The notes below the pieces were generated by a model, which ran no database searches, was not told the DNA's origin, and worked only from the letters and a program-made list of their open reading frames with translations. From FEN-680 sp036845225 (GTDB lineage: Bacteria; Actinomycetota; Geothermincolia; Fen-727; Anoxymicrobiaceae): DNA of 64,000 nucleotides. The position numbers and the translations under genes were made by a program. Shown here piece by piece: positions 23,728 to 32,775 of the stretch (within the stretch, counting starts at the first letter, position 1; each line of letters begins with the position of its first letter). The stretch spans positions 1 to 64,000 of the forward strand of contig DAIUEJ010000005.1 of assembly GCA_036845225.1 (NCBI GenBank). The letters are read 5' to 3'.

Positions 23728-26150
23728 GTAGGTTCACCTTCCCGCTCGCGCCCTCTAATCGAGGCGCCGAGCTCGCCGACGAGAGCGGCGATTATCTTGT
23801 CCATCTCCGCGTGGGCCTCGTCGTCGGTGAGCGTGCCCTCCGCCGAGCCGAACTCAAGCGCGTAAGCGAGGCTCTTCTTGCCCTCACCTATCTGGGGGCC
23901 GCGGTAGAGGTCGAACAGCCGGACGTACATGAGAAGCGCGCCGCCGCTCTTCCGGATCACGTCCTCGATCGACCGCGCCTGCACTGCCTCGTCCACGATG
24001 ACGGCGATGTCGACCTTCACGTTCGGGAAGCGGCCGACCGGGCTGAACACGCGAGCAAGCGCGCTGTCCAGCAGCGGGTCCGCCTCGACTTCCGCGATGA
24101 ATACGTCCTCCTCGAGGCCGAAGCCCGTGGCGACCCTCGGGTGGACCTGTCCCAGATAACCTATCACCTCACCGCCGAGTGTAAGACGCGACGCCCTCCC
24201 CGGTGCGAGGAACGGCTCACCGCCTGTCTCGAACTCGAGCCCCCTGACCCCCAGGGCGGCTGCGACGTTCTCGAGCATCCCTTTCAGGTCAAAGAGGTCG
24301 GACGGCCTCGGCCCTTGCGACCACTCCGGGGGCACAATGTCCCCGTAAAGGAGCATCGCCACCGTCTCGACCTCCCGGGGAAGCTTTTCATCGCCATCCG
24401 CGATGAATGCCCGTCCCAGCTCGAACAGCGAAAGGTCCTTGTTTCCCCTGTTGATGTTCCCGGCCGCGACGCGAAGCATTCCCGGGGCCAGCGTGGTCCT
24501 CATGGCGTCACCGGTCTCGACCAGCGGGTTCATCAGCGTGATCATGTTCCGTCGCCTGTCGTCGGCGGCGATCTCCATGAGATCGAGGTCGTCGGGCCTC
24601 ATAAAGCTGTAGGTGATCACCTGGGAGGCGCCCTGCGCGACGAGCTCTTTCCGGAGGGCCGCTTCACGCAATTGCCTGAGCGTCAGGCCGGCGTCGAAGC
24701 CTCCCCCACGAGGGACCGTGCCTTCAATCCTGTCGTATCCGTAGATGCGGGCGACCTCCTCCACGAGGTCGATCTCCCTCACCAGGTCGCGCCGGTAGGT
24801 CGGGACCGTCACCGACAGGGTCTCCCCCTCCTCTACCTCGGCACCGAGCGCTTTGAGTATCCCGGCCATGGTCTCCCGAGGCACGTCAGTGCCCAGAAGC
24901 AAGTTGGCGCGGTCCGGCCGCAGCGGGACTGTCGGGCCGACGATCTCGCGGGGATAAGCGTCGATGACTCCGCGTGCAACCTGTCCCCCGGCGAGCTCGT
25001 TCATGAGCCTCGCGGCCCGCGCCGCGGCGAACGCCGTCCCTCCGGGGTCCACACCCCGCTCGAAACGGGCCGAAGCTTCCGTGCGAACGTCAAGGCGCCT
25101 CGAGGTCAGCAGGATTGAGGTGGGGTCGAAGTGGGCGGACTCGATGAGGATGTTGACACTGCGGTCGGTGACCTCGGAATCCTCTCCGCCTATGATGCCC
25201 GCGATCGCGACCGGCTCATCCGCGTCTGCGATCACCAGCGCGTTCTCGTCGAGTTGCCGTTCCATGTCGTCCAGGGTCGTCAGCGGCTCACCCGGGGTGG
25301 CACGCCTCACGACAATAGTGTTTTTCGAGAGGTTGTCGAGGTCGAAGGCGTGCAGCGGCTGGCCGAGCTCCAGCAGCACGTAGTTGGTCACGTCGACGAT
25401 GTTGCTGATCGGCCTCATCCCGGCGGCGGTGAGCCGCCTCTGCATCCACGCCGGTGACGGCGCGGCCTTCACCCCCAGCACAGCCCTCGCCGTATACCGG
25501 GGACACCCCTCGGGGTCCTCGAGTATCACCCTGGCGAGGCCGTCAATATCCGGTCCGCTCTCGTCCAGGTCGACCGGCGGGAGCTTGAGGGGCGCCCCAC
25601 TGATTGCGGAGACCTCGCGCGCGATGCCGACCACGCACATGCAGTCGGGCCTGTTGGGGGTGATCTCGAGCTCGAGGACGATGTCCTCCAGCGGCAGGAC
25701 CTCGTGGACGTCGACGCCGACCTGCGCCTCAGGCGGCAGCTCGATGATGGCGGTGTGGTCGTCGCTCAGCCCCAGCTCGTCGGGTGCCAGCAGCATGCCC
25801 GAGCTCTCGACGCCGCGTATCCGGGCCTTCTTGAGCGGCTTGTCCGTGACCGCGGGAAGCAGGGCGCCAACCCGCGCGAACGGGCTCTTCATGCCGGCCC
25901 GGAGGTTGGGAGCGCCGCAGACTACCTCGGTGACCTCTTCCCCGTCGTCGACGACCGCGAGCATCAGGCTATCCGCGCCGGGGTGTGGTTTCACTTCTTT
26001 TACCTCGCCCACTACCACACCACTCACGCCGCCGCCGAGGGTCAGCGTGCGCTCCACCTCGAGCCCCGCCATGGACAGGGCGAGCGCGAGCTCTTCCAGC
26101 GTCATCTCGATGTCTACATATTCTTTAAGCCACTCGAGAGAGACTCTCAA
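23724..26150 (-). CDS. pheT: Phenylalanine--tRNA ligase beta subunit
   Basis: 808 residues, the normal bacterial PheT length. It starts MRVSLEWLKEYVDIEMTLEEL. A tRNA-binding EMAP-like domain is at about 40-150, then the B3/B4 editing domain (TRAVLGVKAAPSPAWMQRRL, ISNIVDVTNYVLLELGQPLHAFDLD), B5, the catalytic-like core and a C-terminal anticodon-binding domain (GRFPNVKVDIAVIVDEAV). The start TTG 26150 has GAGGTG six bases upstream and follows pheS by 9 bases. Confidence 0.95.
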   Translation of the reverse strand: MRVSLEWLKEYVDIEMTLEELALALSMAGLEVERTLTLGGGVSGVVVGEVKEVKPHPGADSLMLAVVDDGEEVTEVVCGAPNLRAGMKSPFARVGALLPAVTDKPLKKARIRGVESSGMLLAPDELGLSDDHTAIIELPPEAQVGVDVHEVLPLEDIVLELEITPNRPDCMCVVGIAREVSAISGAPLKLPPVDLDESGPDIDGLARVILEDPEGCPRYTARAVLGVKAAPSPAWMQRRLTAAGMRPISNIVDVTNYVLLELGQPLHAFDLDNLSKNTIVVRRATPGEPLTTLDDMERQLDENALVIADADEPVAIAGIIGGEDSEVTDRSVNILIESAHFDPTSILLTSRRLDVRTEASARFERGVDPGGTAFAAARAARLMNELAGGQVARGVIDAYPREIVGPTVPLRPDRANLLLGTDVPRETMAGILKALGAEVEEGETLSVTVPTYRRDLVREIDLVEEVARIYGYDRIEGTVPRGGGFDAGLTLRQLREAALRKELVAQGASQVITYSFMRPDDLDLMEIAADDRRRNMITLMNPLVETGDAMRTTLAPGMLRVAAGNINRGNKDLSLFELGRAFIADGDEKLPREVETVAMLLYGDIVPPEWSQGPRPSDLFDLKGMLENVAAALGVRGLEFETGGEPFLAPGRASRLTLGGEVIGYLGQVHPRVATGFGLEEDVFIAEVEADPLLDSALARVFSPVGRFPNVKVDIAVIVDEAVQARSIEDVIRKSGGALLMYVRLFDLYRGPQIGEGKKSLAYALEFGSAEGTLTDDEAHAEMDKIIAALVGELGASIRGREREGEPT

Positions 26151-26159
26151 AGTCGCACC

Positions 26160-27248
26160 TCAGAACTGTCTCAGGAAACGCATGTCGTTCTCGTAGAAGA
26201 CGCGCATGTCGTCCACCCCGTACTTGAGCATCGCCAGCCTCTCTATCCCGGCGCCGAACGCGAAACCGCTGTACTCCTCGGGGTCGTAGCCGACGTAGGC
26301 GAACACCTCCGGGTCGATCATCCCGCAACCGAGTATCTCCAGCCAGCCGACCCCCTTGCATATGCCGCACCCGGCTCCGTCGCAGCCGAAGCAGGAGACG
26401 TCGAACTCCGCGCTCGGCTCGGTGAACGGGAAGAAGTGCGGACGGAAGCGCACGGCCCTCTGTGCGCCGAACATCTTCTTCACGAACACCTCCAGGGTGC
26501 CCTTGAGGTCCCCCATCGTTATGTCGCGCGCCACGGCGAAACCTTCGATCTGGTGGAAGACGGGCGAGTGGGTCGCGTCGACCTCGTCCTTGCGATATGC
26601 CTTGCCGGGGCTCACCACGTAGAGCGGCGGCTTCTCGGACTCCATCACCCGTATCTGAACGGGCGAGGTGTGCGTCCTCAGCAGGACGTCATCCGGGCTC
26701 TCACGGATTGGGTCCTTCCTGCTGACATAAAGAGTGTCGTGGAGCGACCGGGCGGGGTGGTAGGCCGGCTGGTTGAGCGCCTCGAAGTTGTAGTAGTCGA
26801 GCTCGACCTCGGGGCCCGAGACCACCTTGTAGCCGAGGCTGATGAAGATGCTCGTCGCCTCTTCGACGACCTGGCTCAGAAGGTGCTCGTGGCCCAAAGC
26901 GGGCCTGCGTCCAGGCAGCGTCACGTCGACGGCCTCGCGCAGGAAGCGCTGCTCCGTCTCGGCGGCCTTCAGGCTTGCGGCCTTCTCGCTCAGTCCGGCC
27001 TCGACGGCAATGCGCAGGATGTTGCCTATCTGGCCGACCACGCGCTTCTCCTCAGGGGGAAGCGCTCCAAGCCCCTTGAAGACCGCGGTGACAGATCCTT
27101 TCTTGCCGAGAAGGCCCACCCGCGCGCTCTCCAGTTCGTCCGGCGTGTTCGAGGCTTCGATCGCCGCCATCGCCTCGTCGGCGAGGGCCGCGAGCTCGGG
27201 CCTGCCGGCCGTCAATTCTTTGAGTTTCCTGCTTGCGTCTTCAGTCAT
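26160..27248 (-). CDS. pheS: Phenylalanine--tRNA ligase alpha subunit
   Basis: 362 residues. A helical N-terminal arm is followed by the class II core: FEALNQPAYHPARSLHDTLYV (motif around the active site), THSPVFHQIEGFAV and FAFGAGIERLAMLKYGVDDMR (motif 3). A Cys-rich insertion, SCFGCDGAGCGICKGVGWLE, occurs in the core; similar short zinc-like insertions are known in some PheS proteins. ATG 27248 follows GTGAGGGG. It is coupled to pheT. Confidence 0.95.
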   Translation of the reverse strand: MTEDASRKLKELTAGRPELAALADEAMAAIEASNTPDELESARVGLLGKKGSVTAVFKGLGALPPEEKRVVGQIGNILRIAVEAGLSEKAASLKAAETEQRFLREAVDVTLPGRRPALGHEHLLSQVVEEATSIFISLGYKVVSGPEVELDYYNFEALNQPAYHPARSLHDTLYVSRKDPIRESPDDVLLRTHTSPVQIRVMESEKPPLYVVSPGKAYRKDEVDATHSPVFHQIEGFAVARDITMGDLKGTLEVFVKKMFGAQRAVRFRPHFFPFTEPSAEFDVSCFGCDGAGCGICKGVGWLEILGCGMIDPEVFAYVGYDPEEYSGFAFGAGIERLAMLKYGVDDMRVFYENDMRFLRQF

Positions 27249-27262
27249 TACCCCTCACCCTG

Positions 27263-27285
27263 CCCTCTCCCCCAAGGGGAGAGGG
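27263..27285. repeat. Perfect 10-bp hairpin between the TrmH/SpoU methylase gene and pheS
   Basis: CCCTCTCCCC and GGGGAGAGGG flank a 3-base loop, next to CCCTCACCCTG. This purine/pyrimidine-skewed palindrome is typical of dispersed intergenic repeats in many bacteria. It lies in the pheS leader but lacks a T-tract on the minus strand, so it is not a clear terminator. Confidence 0.5.
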
Positions 27286-27294
27286 TGACAAGCA

Positions 27295-28095
27295 TCACAC
27301 ACATTCTCCGCGCCTCTGCCTCAGCGCCTCAAAGAGGACGACCGCCGCGGCTGAAGCCACGTTGAGCGACTCGGCCTTTCCCGGCATGTGGATATAGACC
27401 GTGCCGTCCAGGATGGGGCGGTCGACATCGGTGATCCCGAACGCCTCGTTTCCGACGACGAGCGCCACAGGCCCCGTCAGGTCCTCGTCCAGGTAACAGC
27501 GGTCGCCCCTGGGGTCGAGGCCGAGCATCCTCACGCGGTCGCCGACGTCCTGGCTGAGCCTCAGCACCTCGACGTCCTTCACCGACGTCACGTGGAAATG
27601 AGACCCGGCCGCGGAGCGGACGACCTTGGGGTTGTACAGGTCCACGCACCCTGTCGTCATCACAAATCCATCAACTCCGGAGGCATCGGCGATGCGCAGG
27701 AGCGCCCCGAGGTTGCCCGGGTCCCTGACCTGGTCCGCGACCAGCAGCATGGATAGCTCAGAAGACACCAGCTCCTCGTAGCTCGAGTCCAGCTGGTCTA
27801 CGATGCCCACGATGCCCTGCGAGGTGACCACGTCGGATATCCAGTCCATCAACTGCTGGCTGATCTCGTGGGCGGGGACCGGCTCATCGAGCCGGGACCT
27901 TATGTACGCGGCCTCTTCCGCCCTGGCATTGACGTAGGCGAGTTCCTTGAGCGTCGCACCGGCGTCAAGGCCTTCCTGTATCAGGTTGAGGCCCTCCACC
28001 ATGAACAAGCCGTACTTGTCTCGGTGGCTGCGTCGTCCCAGCTTTCGGAAGCGCTTGACCACCTCGTGGTTTCGGCTCGTGATTGGACTCAGCAT
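27295..28095 (-). CDS. TrmH/SpoU family RNA 2'-O-methyltransferase
   Basis: 266 residues. The N-terminal substrate-binding domain is SpoU_sub_bind-like (RSHRDKYGLFMVEGLNLIQEGL). The C-terminal SPOUT knot domain carries the three SpoU motifs: VRDPGNLGALLRIADASGVDG, LVVGNEAFGIT and HMPGKAESLNVASAAAVVLFEALR. It methylates a ribose in 23S rRNA or tRNA with SAM. It lies between rplT and pheS, the usual place for this gene. The exact target nucleotide is not assigned. Confidence 0.9.
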   Translation of the reverse strand: MLSPITSRNHEVVKRFRKLGRRSHRDKYGLFMVEGLNLIQEGLDAGATLKELAYVNARAEEAAYIRSRLDEPVPAHEISQQLMDWISDVVTSQGIVGIVDQLDSSYEELVSSELSMLLVADQVRDPGNLGALLRIADASGVDGFVMTTGCVDLYNPKVVRSAAGSHFHVTSVKDVEVLRLSQDVGDRVRMLGLDPRGDRCYLDEDLTGPVALVVGNEAFGITDVDRPILDGTVYIHMPGKAESLNVASAAAVVLFEALRQRRGECV

Positions 28096-28122
28096 GACCG
28101 GCTTTCTGGGTTCTTTGCCCGC

Positions 28123-28566
28123 CTAGTCGCCTGCGCTCTCCGCGGCGGCCTTGCCAATTGTCGCCTTGCTGGCGGCTTTGCCCGCGGACTCCACCGCGTC
28201 AGGGATCTTGGCGGGGCTGCCGCCGGCCGCTACTTCGACGAGCCGCCCGAAGGTCTCGGGGTCGTTGATGGCGATGTCGGACAGGATCTTGCGGTCCACC
28301 TCGACGCCCGCGCTCTTGAGCCCGCTGATGAACTTGCTGTAAGACATGCCGTGCTCTCGCGCGGCGGCGTTTATCCTGCTTATCCAGAGCTTGCGGAAAT
28401 CTCCCTTGCGGGCGCGGCGGTCCCTGTAGGCATACTGCAGAGAGTGCATCACCTGCTCGTTCGCGGGCCTGTAGCACTTGCTCTTCGGGCCGCGGTACCC
28501 GCGTGCCATCTTGAGCACTTTTTTCCTGCGCTGCCGTGTCGCTACGGTGTTCTTGGTTTTTGGCAT
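28123..28566 (-). CDS. rplT: 50S ribosomal protein L20
   Basis: 147 residues. The first 118 or so are standard L20 (RKKVLKMARGYRGPKSKCYR, LWISRINAAAREHGMSYSKF). A low-complexity Ala/Lys/Ser tail of nearly 30 residues is extra. L20 binds 23S rRNA early in assembly and in several bacteria represses its own infC-rpmI-rplT operon. It is the third gene of that operon here. Confidence 0.97.
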   Translation of the reverse strand: MPKTKNTVATRQRRKKVLKMARGYRGPKSKCYRPANEQVMHSLQYAYRDRRARKGDFRKLWISRINAAAREHGMSYSKFISGLKSAGVEVDRKILSDIAINDPETFGRLVEVAAGGSPAKIPDAVESAGKAASKATIGKAAAESAGD

Positions 28567-28613
28567 GATAACCGACCCTCTCCTGGGGGAACGTTCATTA
28601 CTTTACAGCCGGG

Positions 28614-28820
28614 CTACTTCGCGTTGGGCAGGCCCAGCACCTTGCGCATGTTCGCGTCGTCGGCGGGCGCAACCTCGCTCTGGGTGTCGAGCGTGTGCTT
28701 CCGCTTCGCGCTCTTATCCGTGAAGAGGTGGCCGTTGAAAGCGTGCTTCCGCATCAGCTTGCCCCTGCCGGTGGCGCGGAACCGCTTGGCGGCGCCTCTA
28801 TGAGTCTTCATCTTCGGCAT
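28614..28820 (-). CDS. rpmI: 50S ribosomal protein L35
   Basis: 68 residues, MPKMKTHRGAAKRFRATGRGK start and a basic core, normal for L35. It starts 4 bases after the infC stop and is followed by rplT, the conserved three-gene order. The C-terminal extension (SEVAPADDANMRKVLGLPNAK region) is family-typical. Confidence 0.97.
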   Translation of the reverse strand: MPKMKTHRGAAKRFRATGRGKLMRKHAFNGHLFTDKSAKRKHTLDTQSEVAPADDANMRKVLGLPNAK

Positions 28821-28824
28821 GCGA

Positions 28825-29352
28825 TCACTCCTTCTTCGGCTCGACGACGGCTATCGGGTTGAGCACCATCGTCATGTTCCGGCCGTCGAGCCTGGGCTTC
28901 GCTTCCACAGTGGCGATCTCACTGACGTCGGCCGCCAGCCGGTTCAACAGGTTGAGCCCCAGCTCCGTGTGCGTCATCTCGCGCCCGCGGAACATTATGG
29001 TGACCTTGACCTTGTTCTGCTGGTTCAGGAACCTCACCACGTGTTTCTTCTTGGTCTCGTAGTCGTGGATGTCGATCTTAGGTCGCATCTTCATCTCTTT
29101 GACCACGATGACGCTCTGTTTCTTTCGAGCCGCCTTCTGTTTCTGGTCCTGCTCGTAGCAGAACTTGCTGTAATCCATGATCTTGCATACCGGCGGTTGC
29201 CCCTGCGGGGCGACCTCCACAAGATCCAGGTCCTTCTCGAGAGCGATCTTCTGGGCTTCCTCGATGGGTTTGACCCCCAGTTGCTCGCCCGTTTCGGATA
29301 TCAGGCGCACCTGCGGGCACCTGATGGACTCGTTGACCCTCAGCTTTCCAAT
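28825..29352 (-). CDS. infC: Translation initiation factor IF-3 (ATT start)
   Basis: 175 residues. The N-domain is LRVNESIRCPQVRLISETGEQLG, the basic linker KQKAARKKQSVIVVKEMKMR, and the C-domain VKVTIMFRGREMTHTELG. There is no ATG/GTG/TTG near the conserved N-terminus. AAAGGAGG is followed by AGTCGCC, then ATA (29355-29353) and ATT (29352-29350), right where IF-3 begins. An ATT start is the known self-control device of infC, because IF-3 rejects such starts. A longer reading to 29415 would cross the attenuator hairpin and is rejected. Confidence 0.9.
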   Translation of the reverse strand: MGKLRVNESIRCPQVRLISETGEQLGVKPIEEAQKIALEKDLDLVEVAPQGQPPVCKIMDYSKFCYEQDQKQKAARKKQSVIVVKEMKMRPKIDIHDYETKKKHVVRFLNQQNKVKVTIMFRGREMTHTELGLNLLNRLAADVSEIATVEAKPRLDGRNMTMVLNPIAVVEPKKE

Positions 29353-29385
29353 TATGGCGACTCCTCCTTTGCTAGTCCTGCAAGT

Positions 29386-29410
29386 AAAAAGGGGTGGCAC
29401 AATGCCACCC
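29386..29410 (-). terminator. Attenuator hairpin in the infC-rpmI-rplT leader
   Basis: On the minus strand GGGTGGCA-TTG-TGCCACCC (29410-29392) forms a perfect 8-bp stem with a 3-base loop, then C and TTTTT. It lies about 30 bases before the infC ribosome site and about 110 bases after the promoter, so it can only act on this operon. L20-controlled attenuation of the same operon is known in Firmicutes; here it is inferred from position. Confidence 0.75.
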
Positions 29411-29524
29411 TTCATTATCCGATATGGATAACCCTGCCGGCTGCCATTTTACGCTCCGTATCGGACCCGGCGCCGCAGGGTGAGGAGCGGCATCTACGCC
29501 CCTTCTTACCTCTGTTGTATGCAG

Positions 29525-29553
29525 AGTATAGCATACGGGGCCTGTCGTTTCAG
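29525..29553 (-). promoter_or_regulatory. Predicted promoter of the infC operon
   Basis: Minus strand: CTGAAA (29553-29548), 17-base spacer, TATACT (29530-29525). Transcription would start near 29518, giving a leader of about 165 bases that contains the attenuator. Confidence 0.55.
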
Positions 29554-29631
29554 CGGAACACATGACCGATACTCTGGCGAAACCGGCCTCTCTAACCGAT
29601 AATACTCATGTAACAGAAAGGACGATCCGAA

Positions 29632-30571
29632 TTGCTGCAACCCAGACCCAAAGTGCTCGTCGCCGATGACGACCACAACTTGAGGCAACTGCTGATGGAG
29701 GCGCTGCCCAAGCACAAGTTCGAGGTCTACCAGGCGGCCGACGGCAACGAGACCTGGGACACCGTGAAGAACCTGAGGCCCGACATAGTCCTGCTCGACA
29801 TCATGATGCCGGGCCTGGACGGCCACGAGATCTGCAAGCTGATGCGCGAGAACCCGCAGACGCGCAACATCCCGGTCATAATGCTGACCGCGCGCGCCCA
29901 GCTCAAAGACAAGCTGGAGGGCATCGAGGCGGGCGCCGACGACTACATCACAAAACCGTTCGACCCCATGGAGCTCCAGGCGCGCATCGAGATGCACCTC
30001 CGGCGCTACCTCCGCGACAGCGATATGAGTCCCATCACCGAGCTGCCCGGGAACAAGGCTATCGAGAGCGCGCTGGTCGAGCGCATCGAGTCGGGAAGGA
30101 AGTTCGCCTTCCTCTACATCGACCTCGACGACTTCAAGGCCTTCAACGACTACTACGGCTTCACCGCGGGAAGCGACGTAATCCGGATGACCGGGGGTGT
30201 GCTGGCGGAGGCTCTCGAGGAGAACGGCTCGGGAGACGATTTCTTGGGGCACGTGGGCGGCGACGACTTCATCGTCCTGACGTCCATCGAGACGGCGGAG
30301 GCCGTCTTCGAAGGGGATCATCAGCGTTTTCGACGAGCGCATCCGCACCCACTACAGCCCCGAGGACCTGACCAAGGGCTACATCGTCTCGATCGACCGC
30401 CGCGGGTACGTCATGAAGTTCCCGGTGATGACCATCTCGATCTCCATCGTCCACAACGATAACCGTGAGCTGACGGACCCCGCGCAGATCGGCAGGATCG
30501 CGGCTGAGCTGAAGAAATACGCGAAGGACCTCGAGGGAAGCGTTTACGTCTTCGACCGCAGGAAGGCATAG
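29632..30571 (+). CDS. Response regulator: REC plus GGDEF-like domain, apparent frameshift
   Basis: About 310 residues if read through. Residues 5-120 are a receiver domain (VLVADDDHNLR, phospho-acceptor Asp in VLLDIMMPGLDG, Lys in DDYITKPFDP). A divergent GGDEF domain follows (FLYIDLDDFKAFNDYYGF, GGDDF in place of GGDEF). The frame breaks at GGGG 30313-30316; with three G the protein continues IISVFDERIRTHYSPED to VYVFDRRKA and TAG 30571. Start TTG 29632 follows AAAGGA. A histidine kinase gene starts 42 bases later, so the pair is a likely two-component system. Whether it makes c-di-GMP is uncertain. Confidence 0.7.
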
Positions 30572-30612
30572 GGACTGGCGGCGGGCGCGCCGATCGACTT
30601 CGGATCACTGAC

Positions 30613-32775
30613 ATGAACTATCGCGGCCTACTTTCTCGCAGGGGCGGGCCCGGCCACGAACAGGGCTACCGTGCGAGGGGCGACATCAGCCACCTCTTGT
30701 TCGTGACCGCGCGGCCCGGCATACAGCTCCTCTGGACCATCCTCGTGGTGGCCACCCTTGCCTATACGCTCATCAGCAGCGGCCCGAAGTATCCCGGCGT
30801 GGTGGTCCTCATGATGGCGACCTTCGCGCTGGTAATCCTCGGCAACCATTTCTTCCCGTTCGACGAATACCGGCCCGTGCTGTTCTTCTTCCTCATGGCC
30901 GCCTCTTTGGCCCTGACCTCGTCCATCGTGTTCCTGACCGGCAACCGGAACAGCCTGCTGGGCTTCCTCTTCTTCGCGGTACCGATCTTCGCATCCGCTT
31001 ACTACGGCTATCCAGGCACGCTCCTGATGTCCCTCCTGACCGGGTTCGCCCGTTACATCCCGTTCATGACGGGTGGGGTCTCGGGACTGCAGCAGCTCGC
31101 GCTCGCCCTGTCCGCGGCGACCTACGTGTTCATCGGCATGATGTCCTGCTACGTGGTCGAGGGCGAGAAGATGTACGCGAGGGAGTCGAACGAGTACCGG
31201 CACCTGCTGGAGCTCTCGCGTCACAAGGAGCGCGATGTATCGCGCATCTACAACCTGAGCAGGCGGTTCTCGTATACGCTCGACCTCGACACGATCCTGA
31301 AGACGACGGCCGCCCTCGCCCGGCAGATGCTCGCCTCCGAAAGCGCGCTGGTGTTCCTCATGGAGGGTGGCAGGCCTGTCCTCAAGGCCGCGCTCGGGCT
31401 CCTGCCGTTCACTGACATGGCCTCCGTTTCGGTCCCCGTTGAGAGCGCCTGGTTCCAGCGGCTGGCCGCCGGCGACGCTGTCATCGAGGAGAAGGCCACC
31501 CTCGGCTGGCTGCCTCTCACCCCCGAATCCGCGGGCAAGAAGCACAACATCGCCGCGGTCCCGCTTTTCACGGGCGGGGACGTGACCGGCTACCTCCTAT
31601 GCCTCTCGCCGGCCGCGAGGTCTTTCAGGGAGTCAAACCTGGAGATCCTTTCGACGATCGCGAGCCAGGCTGCGGTGGCGGTCGAGAAAGCACAGCTCTA
31701 CGCCGAGACCCTCGATGACAAGACCAAGGTCGAGACTATCCTGAGCGCCTTGCGGGACGGCCTCCTGCTGACCGACACCCGGGGCAGGCTGGTCGAGGCC
31801 AACCCGGTCGCGGCGAGGATGCTAGGACTCGAGACGGATCCTGACGGCACCCGCCTGCAGGAGGTGCTCGCCACGGTCGTCGAGGATTGCGACCTCGGCC
31901 ACCTCACCCTGAACGAGGCGGTCGAGGCCGCGCTGGATGGGCGCACCGTCTTCGGTGAGATGGTCCTCTCGGGCGAGACCCACATGACCGTGCAGGCCCA
32001 CTTCATCCCGCTCCGCGACCAGCTCTCCAACGTCTCGGGCGTTGTACTGGTCCTGCATGACATCACCGAGCTCAAAAGGGTCGACGAGATGAAGTCCAAT
32101 TTCGTCACCAACGTCTCGCACGAGCTGCGCACGACTCTCACCAGCATCTCGGGTTTCGTGAGCCTGCTTCTCGCCGGACGTGCGGGGGCGCTGTCTGCCA
32201 ACCAGGAGAAGTACCTCGACGTGGTGAAGCAGCAGGCTTCGAACCTCACCAGGATGATCGAGGACCTCCTTGACCTCTCCAGGCTGCAGGCGAGCCGCAG
32301 CAGGGCAGGCGCGCAGCGCTCCGAGCTCGTCGACCTCGCCGAACTAGCGGCCAGGCAGTTGGCCGAAGCGGCGAACGACGGCTCGATCGATGTCCGGCTC
32401 AACATCAGCGAAGACCTCCCGCCGGTGGACGCCGACCCGGCCCGCCTTTCGCAGGTCCTCATCAACATCATGGAGAACGCGATCAAGTTCACCCCGCCTG
32501 GCGGGCTGGTGGAAGTGGGGGCCATGCTCAACGGTTCATTCGTCCAGGTGAAGGTGTCTGACACCGGCGCGGGCATCTCGCATTCGGCGCTGCCCCACAT
32601 CTTTGACAGGTTCTTCCAGGCGCACGGCGGCGACTCCGCGGACCAGGGGGGCTTCGGGCTGGGGCTCGCGATATCGCGTGAGATCATCGAGCTTCACGGC
32701 GGCAGGATCTGGTGCGAGAGCGACCCGGGGCGTGGCTCGACTTTCTACTTCACAGTCCCCATCTATGCAAAATAG
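30613..32775 (+). CDS. Membrane histidine kinase (6 TM, GAF, PAS, HisKA, HATPase)
   Basis: 720 residues. Six membrane helices lie between about 38 and 180. A GAF domain is at about 215-370, a PAS domain at about 375-485, HisKA with the phospho-His in NVSHELRTTLTSISGF, then HATPase with N box NIMENAIKF, G1 DTGAGIS and G2 GFGLGLAIS. The normally invariant Pro five residues after the His is Thr. The last residues (YAK) and the stop come from a REP element that begins at 32766, so the native C-terminus was altered by its insertion. It is paired with the upstream receiver-GGDEF gene and near an HD-GYP gene, which suggests a cyclic-di-GMP output. Confidence 0.88.
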   Translation: MNYRGLLSRRGGPGHEQGYRARGDISHLLFVTARPGIQLLWTILVVATLAYTLISSGPKYPGVVVLMMATFALVILGNHFFPFDEYRPVLFFFLMAASLALTSSIVFLTGNRNSLLGFLFFAVPIFASAYYGYPGTLLMSLLTGFARYIPFMTGGVSGLQQLALALSAATYVFIGMMSCYVVEGEKMYARESNEYRHLLELSRHKERDVSRIYNLSRRFSYTLDLDTILKTTAALARQMLASESALVFLMEGGRPVLKAALGLLPFTDMASVSVPVESAWFQRLAAGDAVIEEKATLGWLPLTPESAGKKHNIAAVPLFTGGDVTGYLLCLSPAARSFRESNLEILSTIASQAAVAVEKAQLYAETLDDKTKVETILSALRDGLLLTDTRGRLVEANPVAARMLGLETDPDGTRLQEVLATVVEDCDLGHLTLNEAVEAALDGRTVFGEMVLSGETHMTVQAHFIPLRDQLSNVSGVVLVLHDITELKRVDEMKSNFVTNVSHELRTTLTSISGFVSLLLAGRAGALSANQEKYLDVVKQQASNLTRMIEDLLDLSRLQASRSRAGAQRSELVDLAELAARQLAEAANDGSIDVRLNISEDLPPVDADPARLSQVLINIMENAIKFTPPGGLVEVGAMLNGSFVQVKVSDTGAGISHSALPHIFDRFFQAHGGDSADQGGFGLGLAISREIIELHGGRIWCESDPGRGSTFYFTVPIYAK

